Of a stretch of 48,332 bases of DNA, positions 34,372 through 43,286 are shown piece by piece. The translations under genes were made by a program, and so were the position numbers. The notes beneath the pieces are model-generated. The model did no database searches. It was not told the DNA's origin and worked only from the letters and a program-made list of their open reading frames with translations. The stretch spans positions 1-48,332 of the forward strand of contig DBBT01000087.1 of assembly GCA_002292345.1 (NCBI GenBank). The letters are read 5' to 3'. Position 1 is the first letter of the stretch, and each line of letters opens with the position of its first letter. This stretch comes from Opitutia bacterium UBA977. GTDB lineage: Bacteria; Verrucomicrobiota; Verrucomicrobiia; Opitutales; Coraliomargaritaceae.

Positions 34372-34881
34372 ATGCCACTATCGCCACCCACAACTGCCGC
34401 GGAAGTCACCTTCGATATCAATGAGGTGAGCGATTTCCAACCCCGCTTACAGCAATGGCAAAACGAGTTGAAACAGATATCCTCTGCGCGCGAGCTGCGA
34501 GTACGAATCCAAGATGCGCCGCCACTACTACGGTCACGCCTAAAGGATCATGGCTACTGTGATGCCTACCTCGCCGCGTATGTGGACTGGATTTGCCAGC
34601 TCAGTAAAACCACTGCACCCAACTGGGTGACGCAATCAAATCGGATTGCCGACAGTGCCTGTATCGACGAAGCCATTGACCTCAGCCAAACACCGAAGCC
34701 ATTCCGAGCACGCAACCTCTTCACGATCCCAGAGAATGTGATCCAACTACGTCGCGGACGGCCGAAAAAAAGTGCCGCCCATAAATTAAAAAACAACGCC
34801 GCACGCCAACAACGCTACCGGCAGCGGGTCAAAGCCAAGCTTGCACGTCTCGAACAGCTCGAACGCGAACTGACCAAGTAG
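34372..34881 (+). CDS. Unknown protein with AT-hook and basic coiled-coil C-terminus
   Basis: A 169-residue protein of unrecognised family. The N-terminal ~125 residues are mixed helical (FDINEVSDFQPRLQQWQNEL at the start). The C-terminus has the AT-hook-like core RRGRPKKSAAHK (about 125-136), then a highly basic helix NNAARQQRYRQRVKAKLARL and LEQLEREL, arranged like the basic region plus zipper of bZIP proteins (leucines and isoleucine-like spacing every seven residues over a short range). This suggests DNA binding, perhaps as a nucleoid protein or regulator. It starts 43 bp before the GspF-like gene. An AT-rich tract upstream (about 34,320-34,345) may hold its promoter. Confidence 0.65.
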   Translation: MPLSPPTTAAEVTFDINEVSDFQPRLQQWQNELKQISSARELRVRIQDAPPLLRSRLKDHGYCDAYLAAYVDWICQLSKTTAPNWVTQSNRIADSACIDEAIDLSQTPKPFRARNLFTIPENVIQLRRGRPKKSAAHKLKNNAARQQRYRQRVKAKLARLEQLERELTK

Positions 34882-34924
34882 CCCCAAAGCCTCCGCCCCC
34901 TCCTCTGGTCTCTTTCCCCTCTCT

Positions 34925-35890
34925 ATGGCATCGCATAAAGTTCTCTCTAACTGGTATCGACAGCTCGCGGAACATCTGGATTCCGGTACACGGCTCGCAG
35001 AAGCGTTCACCGTCTGTGCAGGCCCACCGAGTCAAGATCGATTGCGCATGGGGGCATTAATCGAAGGCGGCACTGGCATTGAAGCAGTCATGGCTACCGC
35101 ACCAGCTTGGTTGCCGAAAGCAGATCGCATTTTTATCAGCACGGCGATGGAGACCGGCCGCCTGCCGCAGACCTTACGTAATCTTTCCGATCGGCACGAG
35201 CGCATTGGCGCCACTCAGCTCAAAGTTATGCTCGGACTGCTTTATCCGCTAAGCGTCTTCCACATCGCGGCATTGATTTTACCGATTGTTCGTATGATCG
35301 ATCATGAGCATGGGTTCGAATGGGACGCCCCAATACATCTCTTGCAAAGCTCGCTACTGATCGGACCAGTATGGGCACTCGGCGCGATAACGCTATTTCT
35401 GGTCAAAACTGACAACCCGCTACTCGCTCGCATTTTACGCTGCATTCCACTACTGCGGGGCTACAGCCAAGCACAGGCACTCTCCGATTTTTCCTATGCG
35501 CTCGGCACCTTCATCGATGCCGGCGTGCCAATGCATACTGCTTGGCAAGGCTCCGCTCGCATTGCGCACGACTCCAAGATCAGCCGCGCCTACCAAGCAA
35601 TGGAACCCACCTTTACCGCTGGCGAAGATCCCGCCACGCAACTCAAAGCGCACAAAATATTTCCGCCTGATTTTGTGGCATTCTATGCCGCCGGCACCCA
35701 AAGCGGCAATCTCGACGAGATGATGCTCAAGGCTGGCCAGCAATACCAAACGCAGGCGAACCACGCCATGACTTACGCCTCTATTGTTTACCCGACGCTG
35801 CTGTTTACATTGGTCGCCGCCTTCATCGTTTTGACCATCTTCCAAGTCTATGGAGGCTACTTGAATTTACTCAACGACTTGGCGCAGTAA
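34925..35890 (+). CDS. Type II secretion system F-family (GspF/PilC-like) membrane protein
   Basis: A 321-residue protein, shorter than GspF or PilC (about 400). Two T2SSF-type cytoplasmic helical domains are visible: residues ~5-95 (FTVCAG, ALIEGGTGIEAVMA, FISTAMETGRLPQTL) and ~185-285 (LSDFSYALGTFIDAGVPMHT, FYAAGTQSGNLDEMML). Three hydrophobic helices (MLGLLYPLSVFHIAALILPI, LIGPVWALGAITLFL, PTLLFTLVAAFIVLTIFQVY) complete the fold. GspF is the inner-membrane platform of type II secretion or type IV pili. No other secretion gene is adjacent, so it is an orphan. Together with ComEC it could belong to a competence pilus, which is inference. Confidence 0.88.
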   Translation: MASHKVLSNWYRQLAEHLDSGTRLAEAFTVCAGPPSQDRLRMGALIEGGTGIEAVMATAPAWLPKADRIFISTAMETGRLPQTLRNLSDRHERIGATQLKVMLGLLYPLSVFHIAALILPIVRMIDHEHGFEWDAPIHLLQSSLLIGPVWALGAITLFLVKTDNPLLARILRCIPLLRGYSQAQALSDFSYALGTFIDAGVPMHTAWQGSARIAHDSKISRAYQAMEPTFTAGEDPATQLKAHKIFPPDFVAFYAAGTQSGNLDEMMLKAGQQYQTQANHAMTYASIVYPTLLFTLVAAFIVLTIFQVYGGYLNLLNDLAQ

Positions 35891-35992
35891 AATTATATCC
35901 GCAGCAATCGACTCTACCAGTTGCCGCATCCGGCAAAAACCAACTTTTCATGACATAAGCCAATAACTTAAAATAAACATCAGAATTAAATT

Positions 35993-36232
35993 ATGAAAAT
36001 AATGACCTGCAAACAACTCGGTGGCGCATGCGACGAAGCTTTCCAAGCCAATACATTTGAAGAGCTCACGGAATTGAGCAAACAGCACGGCATGGAAATG
36101 TTCCAGAAGCAGGACGCCCCCCACCTTGAAAGCATGGCAAAAATCATGCAGTTGATGCAATCCCCGCAAGCAATGAACGCTTGGATGGACGAGCGTAAAC
36201 TGGAGTTCGAGGCTCTACCTGAGAATCCGTGA
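35993..36232 (+). CDS. DUF1059-like small protein
   Basis: A 79-residue protein. KIMTCKQLGGACDEAFQANT, followed by FEELTELSKQHGMEMFQKQD and a C-terminal SPQAMNAWMDERKLEFEAL, matches a widespread family of small proteins related to DUF1059, with paired cysteines (C6, C13) that might be redox-active or metal-binding. Function is not known. It is monocistronic, with an AT-rich upstream region between it and the GspF gene. Confidence 0.8.
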   Translation: MKIMTCKQLGGACDEAFQANTFEELTELSKQHGMEMFQKQDAPHLESMAKIMQLMQSPQAMNAWMDERKLEFEALPENP

Positions 36233-36318
36233 GCTCAGAACGCGCGATCATCGAGCGCAGACAGCAGGACGTGCGAATACTCTAAGTTGATCAAGTTGTG
36301 GTGCTGATGCCTGCAGCA

Positions 36319-37434
36319 CTATTCGACCATTGAGAAATTCAACCCGAGTTCTTTTTCTAACTGGGTAATTTTACGACGTTCCTTTGGCTCAATCAATGTA
36401 ATCGACACGCCCTTCTTACCGGCACGTGCGGTACGGCCACTGCGATGAGTGTAATACTGCATCGCATCCGGCAACTGGTGCTGAATGACAAAAGATAGGC
36501 CTTCGACATCGATCCCGCGGGCGGCGACATCAGTCGCGAGTAAAAACTGTGTGCGCTCTTTTTTGAAGGAACGCATCACTTTATCGCGATCCTTCTGACT
36601 GAGGTCGCCCTGCAAAACACCGACGGCAAGGCCGAGTTTGGTCAAGTCCGCTCCCAGCGAGACGGCACCCGCGCGCGTACGGCAAAAGATCAAGCCGCGC
36701 TCTTCGCCATGCGCGATCAAATACTTATAAATAAAATCGGTCTTATCCTCACGCGAGCAGATTGCGAACTGGTGATCAATATTCTGATTCACCACGTGCT
36801 TTTTATCGACCTTAATCATGTGCGCCTTGGCAGACATGTGCTGCTCGACCATACTCTTGATACGATCTTGGAAGGTCGCGGAAAACAGCCAAGTGCTCTT
36901 TCGGTCTTTGGTCTGCTTAAAAATTTCCTCTAGCTCAGATTGAAAGCCCATGCTCAGCATCTCGTCCGCTTCGTCCAACACCAGGTGGCGGACCGACTGT
37001 AAACGAATCGCCTTCAGCTTGAGCAAATCCATGAAGCGACCTGGCGTGGCAACGACGATATGGGTGGGTCGCAGTAGCTTTTTAACTTGCAGGTCGATTT
37101 TGTCACCACCCGCGAGTACTTCGACAAATATTTTAGCGGAAAATTTCGTATAACGAAACAACTGCTTGCCAATTTGCTGCGCAAGCTCACGGGTCGGCGC
37201 GATGATCACCGCCTGGATCTCCTTGAAGCTCGGGTCGATCTTGGTCAGCAGCGGCAGGCCAAACGCCGCAGTCTTACCCGTGCCAGTCTGTGCTTGCGCG
37301 ATGAGGTCGCCGCCATCTTCCATCAGAAAGGGAATCGCTTGCGCCTGAATCGGAGTCGGCTCAAGGATACCGAGTGCTTCGATTCCTTGATTAAGGTCTT
37401 CGGGAATGCCGAGTTGTGTAAATGCTGTGTTCAT
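36319..37434 (-). CDS. DEAD-box ATP-dependent RNA helicase
   Basis: A 371-residue helicase core without the C-terminal tail usual in RhlE, CsdA or DbpA (typically 400-600 residues). All motifs are present: Q motif (LEPTPIQAQAIP), I (AQTGTGKT), Ia (PTRELAQQ), II (DEAD in VLDEADEML), III (SAT), IV (GLIFCRTRAGA), V (ATDVAARGIDV) and VI (HRSGRTARAGKKG). It unwinds or remodels RNA duplexes, in cold adaptation, ribosome assembly or mRNA decay. Sequence style is RhlE-like, but the short C-terminus makes assignment uncertain. Confidence 0.93.
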   Translation of the reverse strand: MNTAFTQLGIPEDLNQGIEALGILEPTPIQAQAIPFLMEDGGDLIAQAQTGTGKTAAFGLPLLTKIDPSFKEIQAVIIAPTRELAQQIGKQLFRYTKFSAKIFVEVLAGGDKIDLQVKKLLRPTHIVVATPGRFMDLLKLKAIRLQSVRHLVLDEADEMLSMGFQSELEEIFKQTKDRKSTWLFSATFQDRIKSMVEQHMSAKAHMIKVDKKHVVNQNIDHQFAICSREDKTDFIYKYLIAHGEERGLIFCRTRAGAVSLGADLTKLGLAVGVLQGDLSQKDRDKVMRSFKKERTQFLLATDVAARGIDVEGLSFVIQHQLPDAMQYYTHRSGRTARAGKKGVSITLIEPKERRKITQLEKELGLNFSMVE

Positions 37435-37588
37435 CGTTTTGTCTGCTGTCGGCCCGCGAAATTATCTCTGCGGATCCATTAGATGGCGGAACTCTGCCGA
37501 CTCCGCAGCAAATGACCAGCCATGAATCGTGGAAAAATGTTGCGGGCTGGGAGTTAAGGTAGCGCAGGCGCGTCCGCGGCACTCAACC

Positions 37589-37662
37589 GAAAGGAGCGTG
37601 GGCGACTCGCCCACGTTGAGCCACTGCTAATAAAACGAGGGCGAGTCGCCCTCACTCCTTTC
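37589..37662. repeat. Composite palindromic intergenic repeat (REP-like)
   Basis: Two near-perfect palindromes, CGTGGGCGACTCGCCCACG (37597-37615) and GAGGGCGAGTCGCCCTC (37637-37653), are enclosed by an 8-bp inverted repeat, GAAAGGAG/CTCCTTTC (37589-37596, 37655-37662). It lies in the 377-bp gap between the helicase and DUF983 genes. Related sequence occurs near 40,822 and 45,081, so this is a dispersed repeat. The rest of the gap holds no gene. Confidence 0.75.
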
Positions 37663-37811
37663 AATATGCCAGATCGAAACTTGCAGTACCCTCGCTGCGC
37701 TCGATCGGTGAGGTTCGATAAAAGTGCCACATGAAGCGGTTATAGAAATAATGACACACAGGATGGAATCTTGCCAAAGGGCAATGATTGGCATTGCGTG
37801 ACCCTCAGTAT

Positions 37812-38204
37812 ATGAAAGTCGAACGAGCAGAGATCATTGCACGCAGTCTAACCGGACGCTGCCCCAACTGCGGCACCTTCGGCATATTCAAGCATTGGTT
37901 TCGGCTCAACAAACACTGCACTGGTTGCAATATGCCACTCGAGAAAGAAGACTCGGGCTTCTATTTCGGCACCACCTCGATCGGTTATGTGCTGGCGATC
38001 ATCGTCGTCATCATTCCCATCTGTATTTTAGTGGTCAAACAGGTCGTCGGAATGTGGACTGGCGTGATCATCGGCATCGTCGGCTCGGTGCTCCTCACCA
38101 CCCTGCTTTACCCGTTAATGCTCAGCTGGGTGATCATGACTTACTATAGTATGTTCCCGCACCAACTGCCGGCCAACAGCGATACCCGCAACGAAGGCCT
38201 CTAA
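37812..38204 (+). CDS. DUF983 membrane protein
   Basis: A 130-residue protein. The ATG at 37812 is preferred to a TTG at 37788. A zinc-ribbon-like pair, RCPNCGTFG and HCTGCNMPL, precedes two membrane helices (IGYVLAIIVVIIPICILVV and VIIGIVGSVLLTTLLYPLM), the DUF983 layout. Function is unknown, although DUF983 genes are often near cytochrome oxidase or carotenoid genes; not here. The stop is 4 bp from the next start, so the two genes are cotranscribed. Confidence 0.85.
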   Translation: MKVERAEIIARSLTGRCPNCGTFGIFKHWFRLNKHCTGCNMPLEKEDSGFYFGTTSIGYVLAIIVVIIPICILVVKQVVGMWTGVIIGIVGSVLLTTLLYPLMLSWVIMTYYSMFPHQLPANSDTRNEGL

Positions 38205-38208
38205 GCAA

Positions 38209-39138
38209 ATGGCCACACTCGATCAGACGCCTCTACCCCATGCCACATGGCAGGCGAGTGCCCGTGCTCACTTCAACAAAGCGCAGCAGTGGACGATGCC
38301 CTACCGCTCGCGCCGCGCCGCTGGTAAGATGCACCCGAGCCACGACTTCGTGTTCATTTACTTTCGCTTCGCGCCGGCACTGCTGGAAAGTTGGCACCCA
38401 GGGCTCGGCGTTTCCTTTGAAGCGCCGAAAGACATCCATGGCTACAACGAAAAATACTACACACGCGAGGGCCACACGCTTTACTTAGACCCGAGTAAGA
38501 TCGACGTAAAAGGGCGCAAGCGGCTGCAATATAGCCTCGATTTATGCCGTTCGGTTCAAAATAAGCCCGCACAGTTTAGCTGCTTCGGCATGCACGAATG
38601 GGCGATGGTTTATCAAGGTGGCCCCGAAGGCCGTGCCCGCCACGAAGGCAAACTGCCGATGCGCCTCTCGCAAGCGGAGATCGATGCCGTCGTCGAAGCA
38701 CGTCCCACCTGTTGCAGTCACTTCGATGCATTTCGCTTCTTCACCGACAACGCCAAACCGTTCAATAAGCTCCACCCGACGCAGGACGGGCGGATAACCA
38801 ACGAACAGCCCGGCTGCCTACATACCAATATGGATTTATATAAGTGGGCTGCGAAATCAATGCCATGGGTCGGCTCGGAGCTACTGTGGGACACTTTCGA
38901 ATATGCGATCCGTTGCCGCGAAATCGACATGCGCGCCAGCCCTTACGACTGCAGCTCACTGGGCCTCGAACCAATCCGAATCGAGACCGAGGCCGGCCGC
39001 GCGGAATATGAGCAGGCGCAACGCGCCCTCACCGCGGCGGGCAAACCATTGCGTGCGCGCTTAATCGCCGCCCTGCAGAATTTGCTCGAAGCTGCACCAG
39101 CTTTTAGCACAAACATCGACATCTCCCCTAAAAAATAG
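38209..39138 (+). CDS. Conserved unknown protein, sometimes annotated as 3-methyladenine DNA glycosylase
   Basis: A 309-residue soluble protein. Strong conserved segments are HPSHDFVFIYFRFAPALLES, FGMHEWAMVYQG, SHFDAFRFFTDNAKPFNKLH, EQPGCLHTNMDLYKWA and REIDMRASPYDCSSLG. This pattern is also seen in Actinobacteria, where the family is often labelled 3-methyladenine DNA glycosylase without a recognisable glycosylase fold or helix-hairpin-helix, so that label looks unsupported. Many conserved His, Asp and Glu residues suggest a metal-dependent enzyme. It follows the DUF983 gene by 4 bp. A bidirectional terminator lies downstream. Function unknown. Confidence 0.78.
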   Translation: MATLDQTPLPHATWQASARAHFNKAQQWTMPYRSRRAAGKMHPSHDFVFIYFRFAPALLESWHPGLGVSFEAPKDIHGYNEKYYTREGHTLYLDPSKIDVKGRKRLQYSLDLCRSVQNKPAQFSCFGMHEWAMVYQGGPEGRARHEGKLPMRLSQAEIDAVVEARPTCCSHFDAFRFFTDNAKPFNKLHPTQDGRITNEQPGCLHTNMDLYKWAAKSMPWVGSELLWDTFEYAIRCREIDMRASPYDCSSLGLEPIRIETEAGRAEYEQAQRALTAAGKPLRARLIAALQNLLEAAPAFSTNIDISPKK

Positions 39139-39236
39139 AAAAGGACACGGCAAATGAACTGCCCACTGGAAACACTGAGTGCTTAGCGCCAGTCCCTAAA
39201 ATATTATTCGATTAAACTACAGGTATCAGCATACTA

Positions 39237-39277
39237 CAAAAAAGGCCGTATTTCGCAGTGCGAAGTCCGGCCTTTTG
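39237..39277. terminator. Bidirectional terminator between convergent genes
   Basis: AAAAGGCCG and CGGCCTTTT flank an inner TTTCGCA/TGCGAA pair, giving a long stem with A-run and T-run on opposite sides. It separates the unknown gene (stop 39138) from the convergent lpdA gene (stop 39296) and can serve both. Confidence 0.85.
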
Positions 39278-39295
39278 CTGATTCAATTAAATCGA

Positions 39296-40693
39296 CTAGA
39301 TGTGGATCGCTTCGCCAAACACCGCAGCTGCCGCTTCCATCGTGGCCTCACTCAAGGTAGGGTGCGCGTGGATGGTGTTGTGAATCTCTTCGGCAGTCGC
39401 TTCGAGCTTCTTACCCAAGCAATATTCGCCAATCATTTCAGTGGCGTCGCCACCGACGATGTGCGCACCGAGAATTTCGCCATACTGTTCGCAGACGAGA
39501 AGCTTGACGAAGCCTTCAGGAGCTCCGGAAGCGACGGCCTTACCAGACGCTTGAAAGGGGAACTTGCCGACCTTGTATTTGATGCCTTCTTCCTTGAGCT
39601 TATTCTCGGTCTTACCGATCGAAGCGACTTGCGGGATACAGTAAGTGCAGCCTGGGAAATCGGTCACTTGCTTCGCTTGGCCGTGACCAAACATACCCTG
39701 CACCGCTTGAATCGCTTCATAGGTCGCCACATGCGCGAGCCAAGGCGGCCCAATGATGTCGCCTGCCGCGTAGATCCCCTTGACGCTGGATTCGTAGTTG
39801 GCATCGACTTTGATGTAACCGCGATCTTCCGCGAGCTTGGTGCGCGCAGACAGCAGTCCGGCGGTGTTGGCAACCACTCCGATCGCGATCAGCACGCAAT
39901 CCGCAGTGATCGACTCGGCCTTACCAGCCTTGACCAGGTCCATTTTTACGTTGTTTTTGGCGACCTTGATGTTTTCGACCGCGGTGGAAGTGCGGCAGTC
40001 AATACCCTGCTTCTTAAACTCTTTCGCAACCACGGCTGCGACTTCGTGGTCTTCGACTGGCAACACTTGATCGAGCATCTCGACCAGCGTGACCTTGGTG
40101 CCGAAAGCATTAAGGAAATAGGCAAACTCTGCGCCAATCGCACCAGCGCCGACAATCACGATAGACTTTGGCTGCGTCTTCATCTCCAACGCTTGGCGTG
40201 AGGTCATGATGCGCACACCATCGACTTCGAGGTCAGGTAGCTGACGTGGCTTACAGCCAGTCGCAATGAGGGTGTTTTCAGTGGCAAGGATTTTGCCCTT
40301 ATCTGGACCGTCAGTGACCTCTACCATCCCAGGCACTGCGATCGTGCCGACGCCTTTAATGTAATCGACCTTATTCTTTTTAAACAGAAACTCGATGCCT
40401 TTGGCCATCGTGCCCGATACGTTGCGTGAACGCTGAATGATCTTGGTGAAGTCATAGCTCGCCCCCTTCACACTGATGCCGAATTCTTCACAGTGGTTGA
40501 TTTTATTAAACAACTCAGCGCTCTTCAGCAGCGCCTTGGAAGGGATACAGCCCCAATTCAAGCAAGTGCCACCGGGACGCTCCTGTTCAACGCAGGCGAC
40601 TTTTTTACCGAGTTGCCCCGCGCGAATGGCTGCCGCATAACCAGCGGGACCACCGCCGATCACAACGAGATCATATTTTGAGTTAGTTGACAT
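39296..40693 (-). CDS. lpdA: Dihydrolipoyl dehydrogenase (E3)
   Basis: A 465-residue flavoprotein of normal length. It has the FAD-binding GGGPAGYAAAI near residue 13, redox disulfide GGTCLNWGCIPSK (C44 and C49), NAD-binding GAGAIGAEFAYFL, YAAGDI with FAD-binding Asp, and the C-terminal HAHPTLSEA catalytic His-Glu pair. It reoxidises lipoamide on pyruvate/2-oxoglutarate dehydrogenase or the glycine cleavage system. The other subunits are not in the window, so it is a stand-alone E3. No Shine-Dalgarno is seen before the ATG. Confidence 0.96.
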   Translation of the reverse strand: MSTNSKYDLVVIGGGPAGYAAAIRAGQLGKKVACVEQERPGGTCLNWGCIPSKALLKSAELFNKINHCEEFGISVKGASYDFTKIIQRSRNVSGTMAKGIEFLFKKNKVDYIKGVGTIAVPGMVEVTDGPDKGKILATENTLIATGCKPRQLPDLEVDGVRIMTSRQALEMKTQPKSIVIVGAGAIGAEFAYFLNAFGTKVTLVEMLDQVLPVEDHEVAAVVAKEFKKQGIDCRTSTAVENIKVAKNNVKMDLVKAGKAESITADCVLIAIGVVANTAGLLSARTKLAEDRGYIKVDANYESSVKGIYAAGDIIGPPWLAHVATYEAIQAVQGMFGHGQAKQVTDFPGCTYCIPQVASIGKTENKLKEEGIKYKVGKFPFQASGKAVASGAPEGFVKLLVCEQYGEILGAHIVGGDATEMIGEYCLGKKLEATAEEIHNTIHAHPTLSEATMEAAAAVFGEAIHI

Positions 40694-40821
40694 AAATAAT
40701 TAAATTGAAGGTGCTTAAATCCGCAAAGTGATAAAATAGTCACTGCAGAAGATTGCGAAGAAAAACAGACGAGTTACGTGTCGTCAATGCCAAGGGGCCT
40801 CGGATGATCGTATGTAAAAGG

Positions 40822-40840
40822 GTGCGGGGGACTCGCCCAC
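40822..40840. repeat. Degenerate copy of the REP-like palindrome
   Basis: GTGCGGGGGACTCGCCCAC is an imperfect version of the GTGGGCGACTCGCCCAC palindrome at 37597. It sits in the gap between lpdA and the holin-like gene. No gene is seen in the gap (40694-40900). Confidence 0.55.
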
Positions 40841-40900
40841 AGCATCAAACTATAGGGTCGATACTCCCTTACTCGATTAAACACAGTGACATTCCTGCCT

Positions 40901-41386
40901 CTAAATATCGATTACATCATCGTCATCTTCGATGACTCGCTTTGGCTGGCGCGGCTGACTCGTACCCCGCGCTTGTGGCTCAGCGCCCGGCGTGGGCCCG
41001 ACACGTCCAACATTGATATTCACACCCCGACGTGGGTTCGGACTACCGAATAGTAGAGTCGCCACGCCACTGGTGATACTGACGACGAGCGCGCCCCAAA
41101 GCGCACTGCCAAAACTATCGATATGGAAGCCACTCACCAGCGCCGCAACAAAGAGGAACAGCAACGCGTTGATTACCCAGATGCCAATGCCAAATGTCAG
41201 AATAATAAAGGGCAGCGAGAACAGCATGAGTAATGGCTTAAGAAAGACATTACAGGCACTTAGCAGTATCACCACGATGATCAGCGCTTCGCGGCTATCA
41301 TAATGTATACCAGAAGCAGTGTTGGAGGCGATCAGCACGCCGAACGCGACGATCACCCAACTTTTGAGCATTTGCTTTAAATCCAT
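40901..41386 (-). CDS. Phage holin family 4-like (DUF/PF04020) membrane protein
   Basis: A 161-residue inner-membrane protein. Four hydrophobic helices are seen (WVIVAFGVLIASNTASGI, ALIIVVILLSACNVFLKPLL, LPFIILTFGIGIWVINALLF and ALWGALVVSITSGVATLLFG), as in the widespread PF04020 family. The name refers to distant similarity with phage holins; chromosomal members are not phage genes and their job is not defined. The C-terminal ~45 residues are polar and end in a very acidic DDDDVIDI. Its start is 6 bp from the stop of the next gene upstream (41393), so the two are cotranscribed. Confidence 0.85.
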   Translation of the reverse strand: MDLKQMLKSWVIVAFGVLIASNTASGIHYDSREALIIVVILLSACNVFLKPLLMLFSLPFIILTFGIGIWVINALLFLFVAALVSGFHIDSFGSALWGALVVSITSGVATLLFGSPNPRRGVNINVGRVGPTPGAEPQARGTSQPRQPKRVIEDDDDVIDI

Positions 41387-41392
41387 AGTTTC

Positions 41393-41902
41393 TTAGTCGG
41401 TCGAAGTTGGATTCGGTTCCCCACTTTCGATCGGAGCGTTCATCGACATCAGATAACGGAATGTATGTATATCACCTGCTCCGTCCTCTGTCTGTTTTAA
41501 GTAAAGCACCACATTAAAAAAATGCGGTGGGCGGACGATTCCCTCGCCGCCTAAGCCGGCTGCAGCGGCGATCGGCTGCAAGTTGAAATAAGATCGAATT
41601 TTTGGTTTACCATTTAGGCGCACATTGCCAGCAGTCGATTCTGGCTCTGCAATTAAACCATCCGCATCGATCCAATATACCCGCATTTTATTAGCCACAA
41701 TACGAAAATTAATCGAGGTCTGCCCTGGACGCTCAATGTAATATCCCTGCTGCGAAGGCAGCTGGCCGACTTGATACGGCGGCTCGGAAATCTCGGTAGG
41801 AATCACCTTATCCACCACTTCCGCGGACACGAGCTCTTGTGCAGAAATCGGTAACGACAGTGTACATACTGCAAGGCAAATGACTGGAATTGTTAATTTC
41901 AT
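41393..41902 (-). CDS. Exported protein of unknown function
   Basis: A 169-residue protein. The ATG at 41902 gives a signal peptide (MKLTIPVICLAVCTLSLPIS-AQ). The mature part holds beta-rich sequence (INFRIVANKMRVYWIDADGL, NGKPKIRSYFNLQPIA, HFFNVVLYLKQTEDGAGDIH), and the polar C-terminus is rich in Pro, Glu and Thr. I recognise no family. It overlaps nothing and begins 31 bp after the RarA stop on the same strand, so RarA, this protein and the holin-like protein may be one operon. Presumably periplasmic. Confidence 0.7.
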   Translation of the reverse strand: MKLTIPVICLAVCTLSLPISAQELVSAEVVDKVIPTEISEPPYQVGQLPSQQGYYIERPGQTSINFRIVANKMRVYWIDADGLIAEPESTAGNVRLNGKPKIRSYFNLQPIAAAAGLGGEGIVRPPHFFNVVLYLKQTEDGAGDIHTFRYLMSMNAPIESGEPNPTSTD

Positions 41903-41933
41903 AGCGCTCACTATAGCCACAACAGTACAGAGA

Positions 41934-43286
41934 TCAATCCTGCGTAGAAGCATCTCGCTGCTGAATGGCAACTTTAAGCTGTTTTAACTGTTCGAGCCGT
42001 TGTGCCGTAGCAGCTTCCGCTCCCGAATGACCCGGCACATAAAACTGCTGGGGTGCCAACATAAACTCCTGCCCAGAAATCCCTGAGGGATAATCGTGAC
42101 TATACAGGTAGTCCTTACCGTGGCCGAGCGCCTTGTTTGTCTTGGTGTGCGCATCACGCAACCATAGGGGCACGGCTTGTACAGGCTCGTCTCGGAGCGA
42201 CTTTTTAACTGCATGCATCGCCTTCGTCACCGAGTTGCTCTTTGGCGAGGTCGCTAAATAAAGCACCGCGTGCGCCAAGTGATACTCACACTCTGGCATG
42301 CCGATCTTTTCGCAGGCCTCAAATGCGGCGGTGGCCACTGTCAGCGCATGCGAATTAGCAAGGCCGACATCTTCAGAAGCCAAAATGGTCAAGCGCCGCG
42401 CTATATAGCGTGGATCTTCGCCGCCCTGCAGCATCTTAAAGGTCCAATACAGCGCGGCATCGGGATCTGACCCGCGGATGCTCTTAATCATCGCTGAGGC
42501 GTGATCGTAATGCTCATCCTCATCGCGGTCGTAGCGAATCTGCCGCTCGCGTGCGAACACCTCGACCGCCTGCGCATCGACATGCGCGCCCAAGGGCTGA
42601 CTCAGTACCAGTGTTTCCAAGGCATTGAGTGCACGGCGCAAATCACCACCAGAAAAATCAGCCACGGCTTCAAACACCGCTGGCTCCGCTGTGCAACGAT
42701 GTGCACCGAGGCCACGCGCCACATCTTTTAAGGCACGCGCCAGTACAATCGCGACAGACTCGACATCCACCGGCTCCAAACGAAACAGGTGGCTACGGCT
42801 CAACAGCGGCGGATTCACATAAAACCCGGGATTGTGTGTGGTCGCGCCAATCAGACGAATATTGCCTGCCTCCACATCCGGCAGCAGTAGATCTTGCTGT
42901 GACTTATTAAACCGATGGATCTCATCGATAAACAGGATGGTGCGCTTATCTGGCTCGTAACGTGCCAAGCGTAGGATATCGCGCACCTCGGCCACATTCG
43001 ACAGCACCGCATTGATCCGCACGAACTTACTCTGCGTCTCCGCCGCAATCACCTCCGCCATCGAAGTCTTACCGCAGCCAGGTGGGCCATAAAAAATCAG
43101 GCTGCCGAAATTATCTGCCTGAATCAAGCGCGGCAACAAACAGCCCTCACCGACTATGTGATCCTGACCAATGATCTCGCCCAAGTGCTGCGGTCGCATA
43201 CGTACCGCCAACGGCCGCACCAAGGAGCCGGTCGAAGCGTCCTGCTCGGCATCAAAAATGCCAGCCTGTTCGATATTTTCAGACAT
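41934..43286 (-). CDS. rarA: Replication-associated recombination protein A (RarA/MgsA), AAA+ ATPase
   Basis: A 450-residue clamp-loader-like ATPase of normal size. The ATG at 43286 (MSENIEQAGIFD) follows family practice. LAVRMRPQHLGEIIGQDHIV precedes Walker A (GPPGCGKTS). Walker B is FIDEIHRFNKSQQD, sensor 1 is GATTHNPGFYVNPPLLSRS, and SGGDLRRALNALE is sensor 2. The C-terminal tetramerisation part contains ASEDVGLANSHAL and HAVLYLATSPKSN. It acts at stalled replication forks with SSB. Divergent from comEC, ~100 bp apart. Confidence 0.95.
   Translation of the reverse strand: MSENIEQAGIFDAEQDASTGSLVRPLAVRMRPQHLGEIIGQDHIVGEGCLLPRLIQADNFGSLIFYGPPGCGKTSMAEVIAAETQSKFVRINAVLSNVAEVRDILRLARYEPDKRTILFIDEIHRFNKSQQDLLLPDVEAGNIRLIGATTHNPGFYVNPPLLSRSHLFRLEPVDVESVAIVLARALKDVARGLGAHRCTAEPAVFEAVADFSGGDLRRALNALETLVLSQPLGAHVDAQAVEVFARERQIRYDRDEDEHYDHASAMIKSIRGSDPDAALYWTFKMLQGGEDPRYIARRLTILASEDVGLANSHALTVATAAFEACEKIGMPECEYHLAHAVLYLATSPKSNSVTKAMHAVKKSLRDEPVQAVPLWLRDAHTKTNKALGHGKDYLYSHDYPSGISGQEFMLAPQQFYVPGHSGAEAATAQRLEQLKQLKVAIQQRDASTQD

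Noticed and set aside
40901..41386. Prophage evidence from the holin-like gene
   Set aside because: PF04020 proteins are ordinary chromosomal membrane proteins, and no other phage gene is near.
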